From NCBI RefSeq assembly GCF_014645795.1, contig NZ_BMMK01000019.1, forward strand, positions 1 to 64,000: DNA of 64,000 bases, written 5' to 3'. Source of the stretch: Longimycelium tulufanense (lineage in GTDB: Bacteria; Actinomycetota; Actinomycetes; Mycobacteriales; Pseudonocardiaceae). The position numbers and the translations under genes were made by a program. This document shows positions 39,999-48,585 of the stretch, piece after piece; position 1 is the stretch's first letter, and every line of letters begins with the position of its first letter. The notes beneath the pieces were generated by a model that worked only from the letters and a program-made list of their open reading frames with translations, ran no database searches and was not told the origin of the DNA.

Positions 39999-41933
39999 AT
40001 GGCATGGGCGCCACCCGCCGAGGCTGAGCCGGGCGAGGTCGTCGAGCAGCTCGGCCGGGATGTGCTGGCCACCTTCACCGAGGCCGAGGAACGGCTGCTT
40101 GGCGATATCGCCCGGCGTGCCCGCAACGGCGCCGAAGTCCCTCAGTGGGCGAGTGAGAAGGCCGCCGCGGTGCGTGAGGTGCGGCTCGCCGTCGAGCGGG
40201 TGCTGACCCAGCTCCGTGGCGAGGCGGGTCCGGCGGCGGCCGAGGCGGTGCTCGCCGCACACCAGGCCGGCGCGTCCGCCGCACTCACCCAGCTTCACCG
40301 GCTCGGGGCGCTCGACGAGCACCAGGTCGCCGCGCTGCGCGAGGTCATCCCCGGTATGGATGCCGCGACGCTGCTCGCTGCGGATCTCACCAGCCGGCTC
40401 GACGCGCTGCACCTGCGCATCCTGCGGTGGGGCCAGGACGCCTACCAAACGGCGGTTGCTGCCGCGGCGCCGGCGCAGTTGCTCGGCACCGCGACGACCC
40501 GCTCGGCGCAGCGCGCGGCGTGGGATCGGCTGCTCGCCGACGGGGTCACCGGGTTCATCGACCGTGCCGGCCGTTGCTGGAACTTGGCGACGTATGTGGA
40601 GATGGCCACCCGGACGGCGACGGCGCGCGCGTGGAACGACGGCCATCTCGCCCGGCTCGACGACCTCGGCGTAGATCTGGTGACCGTCTCGCGCACCGCG
40701 GACGGCTGCGCCCCGTGTGCCGCCTGGGAGGGCCGTATTCTGGCCCGCACCGGCGGCGTCGGTCGCCGCGCCGTTACGAACGAGTTGACCGGTGAGGCGA
40801 TGACGGTCGAGGTTGTCGGCACCGTCGACGAGGCCCGCGCCAGCGGGCTGTTTCACCCCAACTGCCGGCACACCCTGTTGCCCTATCTCCCGGGCGTGAC
40901 CCGGGTCGAGCCGACCGAGCACGACGCCCAGGCCGAGAACGACCGCGAGCACCTGCGCTCCCTGGAACGCCAGGTACGCAAGGAGAAACGCCAGGTAGCC
41001 GGCGCCCTCACCCCCGAGCAGGCACAGCGCTCCCGTGCCAAGGTTCGGGCGCTGCAGGCCGAGATTCGCCAACACATCGACGACACCGGTCTCGTGCGCA
41101 AGCGCTACCGGGAGCAGGTCAACCTCGGACACGGCACCACGCAGACGGCCCGCCGGCGCCATCAGGCACAGGCCGAGACGCTCGGCGAAGGCCAGGCCGA
41201 GCGGGCACGCCTCGACGCCGTCGCCGCCGAGCAAGCCCGCCGCCGCGAACAACAACGCCTTGCTGCGGAGCAGGCCGCGCAGAAACGGCGCGCCGCCGAG
41301 TTAGCGAAGCTCACCGACGACCAGCTCGACGAGGCGATCGCCCAGGCATCCGCCGGCGAGGACTTCGACCGGCTCGCCGCCCTGGTCGACGAGGCCGACC
41401 GCCGCCAGGCGGCTCGACAGGCGGCCGAGGCCCGGCGCCAGCAGGCGCGCCAGCGTCGCGAACAGGCCCGGCAGGAACGGCAGGCCGCGCAGGTGGCCGA
41501 GTACGAGCGGCTCGTCAACGAGGGGATGGACGCCGAACAGGCATGGGCGCAGGCCACCGGCACCACCGTGGAGGCCATGCGCCGCCACGACGCCGTCGCT
41601 CGACTCCGCGCCGACGGCTACACCGGCCGCGGGTTCGACGACCTAGCGCGGGCTGCGTATCGGGACTACGTCGCCGAGCAGTATTGGCACGCCGAGGACG
41701 CCACCAACGGCTACCTGCTCAACCAGGCCGGCGAAGCCGCCGGCATCGATCCCCGCGAGCTGTTCACCGGACCGGCCAGCCGCGCCCGCAAATGGGCCTC
41801 CGATGAACTCAAGGCATGGTGGGATGGCAACGGTAGGATGACCTTCGACGAATACGCGGCGTGGCTGCTCGACGACGCCGGCCGCGCCCGCGATGCCGGG
41901 TTCCGCACGGGCGGAGAGGACTGGTTGCAGTGA
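39999..41933 (+). CDS. Minor capsid protein (phage_min_cap2/MuF-like) with long coiled-coil C-terminus
   Basis: The product has 644 residues from the ATG at 39,999. The first 310 residues form the minor capsid domain, with V-S-R-T-A-D-G-C-A-P-C near 230 and L-F-H-P-N-C-R-H near 287. Residues 315-520 are extremely rich in Arg, Gln, Ala and Glu and should be a long charged coiled coil. The end has D-E-Y-A-A-W-L-L. Proteins of this kind sometimes carry toxin or effector ends; none is recognised here. Confidence 0.82.
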   Translation: MAWAPPAEAEPGEVVEQLGRDVLATFTEAEERLLGDIARRARNGAEVPQWASEKAAAVREVRLAVERVLTQLRGEAGPAAAEAVLAAHQAGASAALTQLHRLGALDEHQVAALREVIPGMDAATLLAADLTSRLDALHLRILRWGQDAYQTAVAAAAPAQLLGTATTRSAQRAAWDRLLADGVTGFIDRAGRCWNLATYVEMATRTATARAWNDGHLARLDDLGVDLVTVSRTADGCAPCAAWEGRILARTGGVGRRAVTNELTGEAMTVEVVGTVDEARASGLFHPNCRHTLLPYLPGVTRVEPTEHDAQAENDREHLRSLERQVRKEKRQVAGALTPEQAQRSRAKVRALQAEIRQHIDDTGLVRKRYREQVNLGHGTTQTARRRHQAQAETLGEGQAERARLDAVAAEQARRREQQRLAAEQAAQKRRAAELAKLTDDQLDEAIAQASAGEDFDRLAALVDEADRRQAARQAAEARRQQARQRREQARQERQAAQVAEYERLVNEGMDAEQAWAQATGTTVEAMRRHDAVARLRADGYTGRGFDDLARAAYRDYVAEQYWHAEDATNGYLLNQAGEAAGIDPRELFTGPASRARKWASDELKAWWDGNGRMTFDEYAAWLLDDAGRARDAGFRTGGEDWLQ

Positions 41934-42121
41934 CCTTTGCTGACCGCCTCCGCAACGCGTACGACGAGGGACGACGCGCCGCACAGAACCGGCAACCGGG
42001 CACCAACCCTTACCGCCCAACGGGAACGACGCCACGCGAGACCGAGCGTGCTCTCGCGGTCGCGTGGCGCTCCGGCTACCAGAGCGTGACAAAGCAGTTT
42101 CCCATTGACTACTCGGGTTGA
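41930..42121 (+). CDS. Rmf/CrpP-fold small protein
   Basis: The product has 63 residues from the GTG at 41,930 (GTGA overlap). The pattern A-Y-D-E-G-R-R-A-A, N-P-Y-R and A-W-R-S-G-Y follows the ribosome modulation factor/CrpP fold. Rmf dimerises ribosomes in resting cells; phage members have unknown roles. It is the only tiny gene between the minor capsid and scaffold genes and is convergent with the leftward pair at 42,109-42,524. Confidence 0.65.
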   Translation: MTFADRLRNAYDEGRRAAQNRQPGTNPYRPTGTTPRETERALAVAWRSGYQSVTKQFPIDYSG

Positions 42122-42351
42122 GCCTTGCGCGGGCGCCCGGTCCGTCCGGGCAGTTTCTCGCGCCATGCCTCGATCTCCGGTAGCCGCTCGTCCGACCAGC
42201 CGGGCACGGCGCCAACCATGACATCGGGTGCGGGAAACGGGTGTGGGCTGTCCGACGGGTAGCGCTCCCGCCACTTGGTAACCACCTGGCGGGACACCGG
42301 ACGGCGCAGCGCCCGGCCCACACCGGCCATGTCGAGGTACTGCGTCGTCAC
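42109..42351 (-). CDS. Small HTH protein (excisionase/regulator-like)
   Basis: The product has 80 residues from the GTG at 42,351, which overlaps the stop of the upstream gene (GTGA). M-A-G-V-G-R-A-L then V-S-R-Q-V-V-T-K-W-R-E-R-Y is a MerR/AlpA-like wing or HTH seen in small phage DNA-binding proteins, followed by P-F-P-x-P-D and a basic end (R-T-G-R-P-R-K). It is transcribed against the capsid genes. It could be a regulator or a recombination directionality factor; both are inference. Confidence 0.7.
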   Translation of the reverse strand: MTTQYLDMAGVGRALRRPVSRQVVTKWRERYPSDSPHPFPAPDVMVGAVPGWSDERLPEIEAWREKLPGRTGRPRKAQPE

Positions 42352-42524
42352 GCGCCGAGCACCCCCTGCCCGGTGAGGTCCTCGACCTGAACCAAGGCCA
42401 GCGGCGCCGGCATCACCGGCTCCCCACTCGCCGCGGGCGCGGCGGCCTCGACGAGCACGTCGTCGAGGCAGAGCTGCCCCTGTGCCTCGGCCCGCAGCAC
42501 GTCAGCGCTGAACAGTGCGTACAC
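42348..42524 (-). CDS. Small protein upstream of the HTH gene, function unknown
   Basis: The product has 58 residues from the GTG at 42,524; the frame is open to 42,599 but no better start is seen. It has V-Y-A-L-F-S-A-D-V-L-R and C-L-D-D-V-L-V-E, then an Ala/Pro-rich end. It is coupled with the HTH gene. No family is recognised. Confidence 0.55.
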   Translation of the reverse strand: MYALFSADVLRAEAQGQLCLDDVLVEAAAPAASGEPVMPAPLALVQVEDLTGQGVLGA

Positions 42525-42537
42525 CTCACACCCCCAT

Positions 42538-42602
42538 AAGTTGTCAACAGTGGCGATGACTTTAGCGTGCCCCCGAGAAGTCGTCCACATTGACGACAAC
42601 TT
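42538..42602. promoter_or_regulatory. Inverted repeat between divergent genes (operator candidate)
   Basis: AAGTTGTC (42,538-42,545) and GACAACTT (42,595-42,602) are a perfect inverted pair 49 bases apart; TCGTC/GACGA lies inside near 42,581-42,596. The pair flanks the likely promoter of the leftward small operon and lies just before the scaffold gene. Confidence 0.5.
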
Positions 42603-42644
42603 TCGTTCACGGGTTCACCCGAATCACCTACCTGGGAGCTCTCC

Positions 42645-43262
42645 ATGCCTGATCAGGACCCCAGCACACCGACTGACGCCACGCCCGACGCCCCGGCGGA
42701 CGTTGCTCCGGACCAGAACAGTGCACCGTCAGCACCCCACGACACCGGTACCGCTGCCGAGCAGACCCCGCCGAGCAGTTCCCCGGATGTTGAGGCGCTG
42801 CGGGTGGAGGTGGCCGACTGGCGCGGCAGGGCGGAGAAGGCGCAGCAGGACATCGTCGACAAGATCGCGAAGGCGCTCGGCATCGGCGGCGCGGACGAGA
42901 CACCCACGGTTGAGCAGGTCACCGAGCAGCTCACCGCGGCCCAGCGCGAGGCACGCGAGCGTGCGGTCGACCTGGCGGTGTACCGGGCCGCGCCCGCCGC
43001 GGGCGCCGACCCCGATGCGCTGCTCGACTCTGCGAGTTTCCGGAAGCGGGTCGCTGACCTCGACCCCGCGGCCGAAAGGTTCGCCGACCAGGTCGGCGCC
43101 GCCATCACCGAGGCAGTGAAGGCCAACCCGCGCCTGTCCGCCACGCCGGCCGCGCCGCCCCGCAGCGGCGGACAGATCACCGGCGGCTCGGCCAGCAGTG
43201 ACGACGACCTCGGCGCGCTGTCGGTCGAGGACTACATCAAGCGCACCCGGAAGAGGGGCTAA
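42645..43262 (+). CDS. Scaffolding protein of prophage B
   Basis: The product has 205 residues. The first 50 are acidic, Pro/Ala/Thr-rich and probably disordered. Residues 50-105 form a charged helix, and the end carries Y-I-K-R-T-R-K-R, a basic tip that could bind the coat protein. GGGAG precedes the ATG. It stands directly before the capsid gene. Confidence 0.82.
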   Translation: MPDQDPSTPTDATPDAPADVAPDQNSAPSAPHDTGTAAEQTPPSSSPDVEALRVEVADWRGRAEKAQQDIVDKIAKALGIGGADETPTVEQVTEQLTAAQREARERAVDLAVYRAAPAAGADPDALLDSASFRKRVADLDPAAERFADQVGAAITEAVKANPRLSATPAAPPRSGGQITGGSASSDDDLGALSVEDYIKRTRKRG

Positions 43263-43265
43263 CCC

Positions 43266-44147
43266 ATGGCAAACCAACTGCTCACGCTCAACGTGATCGC
43301 GCGTGAGGCCATTGCCACCCTGTACGAGCAGACGGTCATGGCCGGTCTCGTCCACCGCGACTACGAAGGCGACTTCACCGGCAACAGCGGCGACACGATC
43401 ACCGTGCGCAAGCCGGCCGTGTTCCAGGTCAACGAGTTTGACCGCACCAAGGGAATCCAGATCCAGGACGTCAAGGAAAGCTCGGTCCCGGTCACGATCG
43501 ACCGGATTCCCGACGTCAGTTTCGCGGTGACCTCCGAGGACTGGTCACTGCGCATCTCCGACTTCCGAGAGCAGTTCCTGCAGCCGGCGATGGAGGCCAT
43601 CTCCCAGTACACCGACCGGCTCGTGCTGAGCCTGCGCTCGGACATCACCCAGGCCGTCGCCTACGACCCGACCGCGCAGCATGTGTCCGATGTGCTGATC
43701 GACGCCGGCAAGACGCTCAGCGACGCCAACGTGCCTACGTCGATGCGCCGGGCCGTCGCCGACACCACGTTGACCGCCCTGTTCCAGAAGGACCCGCTGT
43801 TCGTGCAGGCGGACAAGGTCGGCGACGACGGCACCGCCCTGCGCGAGGCCAGCATCGGCCGCAAGCGCGGGTTCGACAACTACATGACCCAGAACATCAC
43901 CGACGGTGTGTCGGTGGCGTTCCGCCGCGAGGCATTCGCCCTGGTCACCCGAACGTTGCCGCTCCCGAAGGGGATCGGCGCCGGGCAGGGCGCCATCGTC
44001 AACTACAAGGGCTTGGGCCTGCGGGTGATCTACGGCTACGACATGAGCAAGAAGCAGGACATCATCAGCATTGATTGCTTGATGGGTGTCAAGACGCTCG
44101 ACCCCAAGCGGGCCGTGCTGATCAAGCAGAAGACGGCGGAGTCGTGA
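43266..44147 (+). CDS. Major capsid protein of prophage B
   Basis: The product has 293 residues. The start M-A-N-Q-L-L-T-L-N-V-I-A-R-E-A, D-Y-E-G-D-F near 33 and G-D-T-I-T-V-R-K-P are typical of the P22-coat-like group of HK97-fold capsid proteins in actinophages. The C-terminus ends with V-L-I-K-Q-K. It is unlike the prophage A capsid protein in sequence. Confidence 0.9.
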   Translation: MANQLLTLNVIAREAIATLYEQTVMAGLVHRDYEGDFTGNSGDTITVRKPAVFQVNEFDRTKGIQIQDVKESSVPVTIDRIPDVSFAVTSEDWSLRISDFREQFLQPAMEAISQYTDRLVLSLRSDITQAVAYDPTAQHVSDVLIDAGKTLSDANVPTSMRRAVADTTLTALFQKDPLFVQADKVGDDGTALREASIGRKRGFDNYMTQNITDGVSVAFRREAFALVTRTLPLPKGIGAGQGAIVNYKGLGLRVIYGYDMSKKQDIISIDCLMGVKTLDPKRAVLIKQKTAES

Positions 44148-44395
44148 CCTCCTACCGCAACCGTCGCACCGGCCAGGTACACGAACCCGAGCCGGGATCG
44201 TGGATGGCGCACCGGCTCGCCGGGCTCCCCGACGTCTGGGAACCCGTCGAGCCGGCCCCCGCCCGGCCGGCGCGGACGGCCCGCAAAGCCGACTGGGTCG
44301 ACTACGCCGTCGCCCGCGGCTACACCCGCGCCGACGCCGAGAGTCTGTCGCGCGAGGACCTCGCCCGGCTGTTCGACGCCGACGACGAGGGGTAG
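44144..44395 (+). CDS. Small head-region protein, function unknown
   Basis: The product has 83 residues from the GTG at 44,144 (GTGA overlap with capsid stop). It has a W-M-A-H-R-L-A-G segment and an acidic end with Y-T-R-A-D-A-E-S-L-S-R-E-D-L. Small genes at this place often encode head decoration or joining proteins. No family is recognised. Confidence 0.65.
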   Translation: MTSYRNRRTGQVHEPEPGSWMAHRLAGLPDVWEPVEPAPARPARTARKADWVDYAVARGYTRADAESLSREDLARLFDADDEG

Positions 44396-44398
44396 CCC

Positions 44399-44806
44399 AT
44401 GCACATCTACGCCACGCCGGCCGACCTCGTTGAGTACGCCGGTCCGGGCATCGTCGACGAGGACACCCCGCGCAAGCTCGCACGCGCATCCGAGCGCGTC
44501 GACTCCCTGCTGCTCACCGCGGTCTACGACACCACCCCCGACGGGATGCCCGTCGACCCGGCGGTGCGTGACGCGCTCACGCGCGCAACCTGCGCGCTGG
44601 TGCAGTGGTGGGGCGACACCGGAGACGAGACCGGCGCCGGCGGACGGTTCGTCGAGTCCCAGATCGGCACCCTTCGACTCAAGCGCGCCGAGTCCGACAC
44701 CGAGCCCGACCTCGCCCCGGCCACCGTGCACATCCTCACCACCGCCGGACTGCTCTCACACGCCCCCCTCGCCCCCGACCGGTCGGGAGCGCTCGGCACA
44801 CCCTGA
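44399..44806 (+). CDS. Head-to-tail connector (gp6-like adaptor)
   Basis: The product has 135 residues. It begins M-H-I-Y-A-T-P-A-D-L and continues with helices containing A-R-A-S-E-R-V-D-S-L and A-T-C-A-L-V-Q-W-W, typical of HK97 gp6-like adaptors. It lies between the head genes and the stopper. Confidence 0.82.
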   Translation: MHIYATPADLVEYAGPGIVDEDTPRKLARASERVDSLLLTAVYDTTPDGMPVDPAVRDALTRATCALVQWWGDTGDETGAGGRFVESQIGTLRLKRAESDTEPDLAPATVHILTTAGLLSHAPLAPDRSGALGTP

Positions 44807-44829
44807 CCCCGTGAGGGGAGGCGAACCGA

Positions 44830-45153
44830 ATGCAGATCCCCACGGCACTGCTCCCCCACACCATCACCGTGCGCCCCTACCTCGGCACCGGCCCCTACGG
44901 CGACGTGTTCGGCGACCCGGTGACCATCCGCCGCGCCTACGTCGAAGACCGACGCCAACTCGTGCGCTCCCCCACCGGCGAGGAAGTCATCAGCGAAACC
45001 ACCGTGCGCACCCAACCCGGCGTGCACATCCCGATCGGCTCGAAAGTCACCGTCTGGCACGGAACCCCGCACGAGCGGACCGCGCGCGTCATCACCGCCA
45101 ACCGGTTCAACCACCCGTCAGCACCGGCGCACCTCGAAATCGCCCTGACCTGA
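44830..45153 (+). CDS. Head-closure (stopper) protein of prophage B
   Basis: The product has 107 residues, preceded by GAGGGGAGG. It is beta-rich with H-T-I-T-V-R-P-Y, G-D-P-V-T-I-R-R-A-Y-V-E-D and V-T-V-W-H-G-T, the pattern of head-tail joining proteins. The stop is followed by a leftward accessory gene, which interrupts the normal order before the neck gene at 45,846. Confidence 0.82.
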   Translation: MQIPTALLPHTITVRPYLGTGPYGDVFGDPVTIRRAYVEDRRQLVRSPTGEEVISETTVRTQPGVHIPIGSKVTVWHGTPHERTARVITANRFNHPSAPAHLEIALT

Positions 45154-45221
45154 CCACGGATCGCCGTGTGCCAGCCGGAATCACGCCACCGGCCAACCGA
45201 AAGACCCCGGTCACGACGACG

Positions 45222-45749
45222 TCACCTGTCGCGGCGAGTGAGAGCCAGGTTGATGGGTTGGCCGTGCAACGGGTCGCCCCACCCCCTGTTCTGTCCCACA
45301 GCGACCAGCGTGGTGGTGGGCGCCCAGTCGTGCCACCACATCAGATGGTCCGCCCACGGTTCGGCCCGCGGCACCGTCGACAGCCAGCTCAGATAGTCAA
45401 GGTCACCGTCGCGCGAGATCCACGAGCGCAGATGGACCTGCGAAATCTCCGGCAGGTTCAACAATGTGCAGGCAAGATCGTGGAACGGGTGGAAAAGCAG
45501 GAGATCGTCTGAGTCGATAGACCCGTCCGGGTAGCGGTACACCGATCGCGCCTCGTGGTACCAGCGGTCGGGTTTGTGCGGCATCAATACCTGTTCCGGG
45601 CTCAACTGGCGCATCAGATAGTCCCAGGCATAGCCGTTGCCCTCGCGCAGCAGCACCGCATCATCGGCGGAGAGATCCAACGGTGAACCATCGCCCTCCG
45701 GCAGCCGACGCCAACGGCCCGTCGGGTCATCGGTAATCCACAAAATCAC
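45222..45749 (-). CDS. Leftward accessory gene in the neck module, function unknown
   Basis: The product has 175 residues from the GTG at 45,749 with GGGGG upstream; the longer frame to 46,460 is the shadow of other genes. It contains V-I-L-W-I-T-D-D-P-T-G, E-S-like and H-F-like acidic segments, and many Trp and His residues (H-L-M-W-W-H-D-W). No membrane segment. No family is recognised. It is transcribed against the neck genes and has its own start site, so it is a moron. Confidence 0.65.
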   Translation of the reverse strand: MILWITDDPTGRWRRLPEGDGSPLDLSADDAVLLREGNGYAWDYLMRQLSPEQVLMPHKPDRWYHEARSVYRYPDGSIDSDDLLLFHPFHDLACTLLNLPEISQVHLRSWISRDGDLDYLSWLSTVPRAEPWADHLMWWHDWAPTTTLVAVGQNRGWGDPLHGQPINLALTRRDR

Positions 45750-45845
45750 GCACAACCCCCTGTCATGTTCTTCGTCCACACCGTACAAGCCACAACGGAC
45801 ACGCCCGACCCCATTTTCTCCCGACACAGCACGAAAGGCGACGCC

Positions 45846-46214
45846 ATGGCGTTCGAGATCCGCGGCAACGGCGGCATTCGCATCGAATGGCACGGCGAGA
45901 ACGTCTCGGCCACGGCCCGCCGGGGCACAGTGCGGGGGCTGGCGCTGGGGGCCGAGCATGTGCGTGGCGTGTCGGTTGATCTGGCTCCGCTGGATACGGG
46001 CGCGCTGCGCAACTCGGCCACCGCCAGCCATGATCCGGGGGCGCTTACCGCCGCGGTGTCCTATGACACGCCGTATGCGGCCCGGCAGCACGAGGAACTC
46101 GGATACCGGCACCGGGTCGGCGGGCCGAAGTACCTCGAACACGCGTTCGCCGCCGAGCGCGACACGGTCGCCCGGCTGATTCAGGCCCAGATCCACCGGG
46201 CGCTGGGCTCGTGA
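45846..46214 (+). CDS. HK97 gp10-like neck/tail completion protein
   Basis: The product has 122 residues from the ATG at 45,846 with AAAGG upstream. It has L-A-P-L-D-T-G-A-L-R-N-S-A near residue 43 and Y-A-A-R-Q-H-E-E near 77, the typical P-x-D-T-G-x-L and Q-H-E motifs of gp10-like proteins. It ends before the tail terminator with a 4-base overlap. Confidence 0.87.
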   Translation: MAFEIRGNGGIRIEWHGENVSATARRGTVRGLALGAEHVRGVSVDLAPLDTGALRNSATASHDPGALTAAVSYDTPYAARQHEELGYRHRVGGPKYLEHAFAAERDTVARLIQAQIHRALGS

Positions 46215-46645
46215 GCTGGACGCGCACCCTCGCGCACGGGCTCGCTGAGCACCTGGCTGCCGCGGGGGTCGGGGCCTACCGGCCGACCGGCGTCTACGCA
46301 GACCACGAGACCGGCATCGTGCTCGGCGCCATCCCCATCCACCCGCCGCGGGTGATCGCGTTGACCCCGTACCCGCTGGTGGACGACGTCGACCAGGCCG
46401 ACAGTGTGCTCGGCCTGCAGGTTCGGGTGCGCAGCGGCAGCGGTGACCCCCGCGAGGCACTCGACCTCACCGACGTCGTGTTCGAGGTGCTGCACGGCGC
46501 GACCCATCTCAATCTCGCCGGCACGGTGGTTCATCTCGTCCAGCGCGCCGCGTCGATCCCGATGGGGCGGGATGAGTCCGGCCGCTACGAGCACGCCGAC
46601 ACCTACCGGCTCACCGTTCATCGACCGACACCGCATCGCAGCTAG
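46211..46645 (+). CDS. Tail terminator protein of prophage B
   Basis: The product has 144 residues from the GTG at 46,211. It has a helical start L-A-E-H-L-A-A-A-G-V-G, a R-V-I-A-L-T-P-Y-P strand and L-G-L-Q-V-R-V-R, the pattern of minor tail proteins that close the tube. It stands before the tail tube gene. Confidence 0.8.
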   Translation: MSWTRTLAHGLAEHLAAAGVGAYRPTGVYADHETGIVLGAIPIHPPRVIALTPYPLVDDVDQADSVLGLQVRVRSGSGDPREALDLTDVVFEVLHGATHLNLAGTVVHLVQRAASIPMGRDESGRYEHADTYRLTVHRPTPHRS

Positions 46646-46656
46646 GAGGCTGCCGT

Positions 46657-47160
46657 ATGGCGCTACGTTCCCTGCTGGCCAAGGATTGGGTGTTGGAAGT
46701 CGACACCCGTGCACCCGACGCGAGCGATCCACAGTGGACGCGCGTGAACGGGTTGACCTCGTTCAGCGAGAAGACCGACGACAACACCGAGGATGACGCC
46801 GCGTTCGAGGACGACGGATGGGGCAGTTCCGTTGTCACTCAACGCACCTGGTCGATCGAGGCCGAAGGTAAGCGCAAGCGCACCGACGACGTCACGTTCA
46901 CCCCGGACCCGGGGCAGGAGGCCATTCGCAAGGCCGGGCGCGTGGTCGGGTTCGCCGCGAACATCCGGGTGCGCTGGTACCGGCGCGACGGAGCACCGGA
47001 CGCCTATGAGGGGACCGCGACCGTATCCGGGTTCACCAAGGGTGGTGCGACCACCGACCTGGAACCGTTCTCGTTCACCCTGAACGGACAGGGTGCCCCG
47101 GTTGAGATTCCGAACCCGGTCACGGCGACGAACGACTCGGCGGGTGGTTCCCGTGCCTGA
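46657..47160 (+). CDS. Major tail (tube) protein of prophage B
   Basis: The product has 167 residues. It starts M-A-L-R-S-L-L-A-K-D-W-V-L-E-V-D, followed by T-R-V-N-G-L-T-S-F and D-D-G-W-G-S-S-V-V-T-Q-R-T-W-S, the signature of one group of actinophage tube proteins. Its end overlaps the PP-loop gene by 8 bases. Confidence 0.9.
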   Translation: MALRSLLAKDWVLEVDTRAPDASDPQWTRVNGLTSFSEKTDDNTEDDAAFEDDGWGSSVVTQRTWSIEAEGKRKRTDDVTFTPDPGQEAIRKAGRVVGFAANIRVRWYRRDGAPDAYEGTATVSGFTKGGATTDLEPFSFTLNGQGAPVEIPNPVTATNDSAGGSRA

Positions 47161-48094
47161 GCCCCGTGTGCTCAGTCTGGGCGCTGGTGTCCAGTCGACG
47201 ACGCTTCTGCTGTTGTCCGCCGAGGGCCGCATCCCCCGGTATGACGTCGCTATCTTCGCGGACACCGGGTGGGAGCCGAGTGCGGTGTATGCGCACCTGG
47301 ATCGGATCGAGCGAGAGATCGCCCGCCCGGCCGGTATCCCCATCCAGCGGGTGCGTGTCGGCAATATCCGCGACGACGCGCTCGACCCCGCTCACCGGTT
47401 CGCTTCCATGCCCCTGTTTGTCCGCAAACGCGACGGCACCCGAGGCATGGCACGAAGGCAGTGCTCAGCCGAGTACAAGATCCGGCCAATTCGCGAAGCC
47501 TTACGCACATTGCTCGGCGCCAAGCCCAAGGCCAACGGGCGCCCCGGACCCCCACCCCGCGGGCGCACCGCCGTGCAGTCCATCGGGATCAGCCGCGACG
47601 AAGTCATCCGGGCCAAGGATTCTGGAGTCTCCTACAGCCGCCACGAGTTCCCCCTGCTCGACCTCGACGGCGCCGCGGACGGCCGTCCCGGGTGGACTCG
47701 TGCCGACTGCGTCCGTTACCTGCGCAGAAACGGATTCGGGCAGACACCACGGTCGGCATGCGTGGGGTGTCCGTTTCGCCGCAACGACAGTTGGCGAGCA
47801 CTGCGCGACACCGACCCGCACACGTGGGCGGACGCGGTCGAGTTCGACCGCGCCATCCGGCACGGCTCCGCACGCGCCAACGCGGCCGGGCACCCGCTCG
47901 ACGGCAAGTTCTACCTGCATCCCTCTTGTGTGCCACTGGACGAGGCCCCCATCGACCGCGTCACCCGTGGGGAGTGGGCCGACCGGCAAACCAATCTGTT
48001 CGACGCGATCGCCGACACCGAGGCCGGTCTCACCGACGAGATCGGCTGTTCCCCGTTCACCTGTCGCGCCGACCTCTTCGAGGAGCTGCCCTAA
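47153..48094 (+). CDS. PP-loop/PAPS-reductase-like ATP pyrophosphatase
   Basis: The product has 313 residues from the GTG at 47,153. The PP-loop L-S-L-G-A-G-V-Q-S-T-T is at 7-17, then I-F-A-D-T-G-W-E-P near 35 and C-V-G-C-P-F near 200 with a later Cys pair. These features fit adenine-nucleotide alpha-hydrolases of the PAPS reductase group, which activate substrates with ATP. Phage members are linked to nucleotide or DNA modification, but the substrate is unknown here. It is inserted between tail tube and chaperone genes. Confidence 0.82.
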   Translation: MPEPRVLSLGAGVQSTTLLLLSAEGRIPRYDVAIFADTGWEPSAVYAHLDRIEREIARPAGIPIQRVRVGNIRDDALDPAHRFASMPLFVRKRDGTRGMARRQCSAEYKIRPIREALRTLLGAKPKANGRPGPPPRGRTAVQSIGISRDEVIRAKDSGVSYSRHEFPLLDLDGAADGRPGWTRADCVRYLRRNGFGQTPRSACVGCPFRRNDSWRALRDTDPHTWADAVEFDRAIRHGSARANAAGHPLDGKFYLHPSCVPLDEAPIDRVTRGEWADRQTNLFDAIADTEAGLTDEIGCSPFTCRADLFEELP

Positions 48095-48585
48095 TGGCCT
48101 TCCGTGATCTCTCCGAGCTACTCGACCCCGGGCTACCGTTACCCATCAACGGCAAGACCTACGTCGTGCCTCCCCCGGACGCGCAGACCGGTCTGCGGCT
48201 GCAGCGGCTCGCCGAGCACGCCGCCAAGGTGGCCCAGGCCGCCGAATCCGGCGAACCGCTCGACGCGGTCGCGCTGGACGATGACGACGAGATCGACCTC
48301 TACCGCGACGCGCTCGGCAGCGCCTACGACGAGATGCTCGCCGACCAGGTGCCCTGGCCAGCACTCAAGATCGCAGGCATCACCGCGTGGCTGGACGCGG
48401 CGGTGTCCCGCGACGCCGCGGAGACGTATTGGCACGCGGCGGGCAACCCGGAACGTGCGGCCGGGAGTCGGGCGACACGGGCGGCGGCCCGATCGACCCG
48501 GCGACCGGCCTCCGCGAGTGGTACGACCCCGCGCCGCAGGAAGGCGGGCACACCTGGGCCGAGATCCTCGGCCACTGGCCGCTGA
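48094..48585 (+). CDS. Tail assembly chaperone, short form
   Basis: The product has 163 residues from the ATG at 48,094. It is helical, with L-R-L-Q-R-L-A-E-H-A and D-D-D-E-I-D-L-Y-R-D-A-L near 70, a pattern of actinophage chaperones before the tape measure gene. After about residue 125 the frame becomes Arg/Ala/Pro-rich and loses protein character, in line with ribosomes leaving it by frameshift. Confidence 0.8.
   Translation: MAFRDLSELLDPGLPLPINGKTYVVPPPDAQTGLRLQRLAEHAAKVAQAAESGEPLDAVALDDDDEIDLYRDALGSAYDEMLADQVPWPALKIAGITAWLDAAVSRDAAETYWHAAGNPERAAGSRATRAAARSTRRPASASGTTPRRRKAGTPGPRSSATGR

Noticed and set aside
45222-46460. A 412-residue version of the leftward gene in the neck module
   Set aside because: The extra N-terminal part is opposite the neck genes and Arg/Pro-rich; the GTG at 45,749 has a ribosome site.
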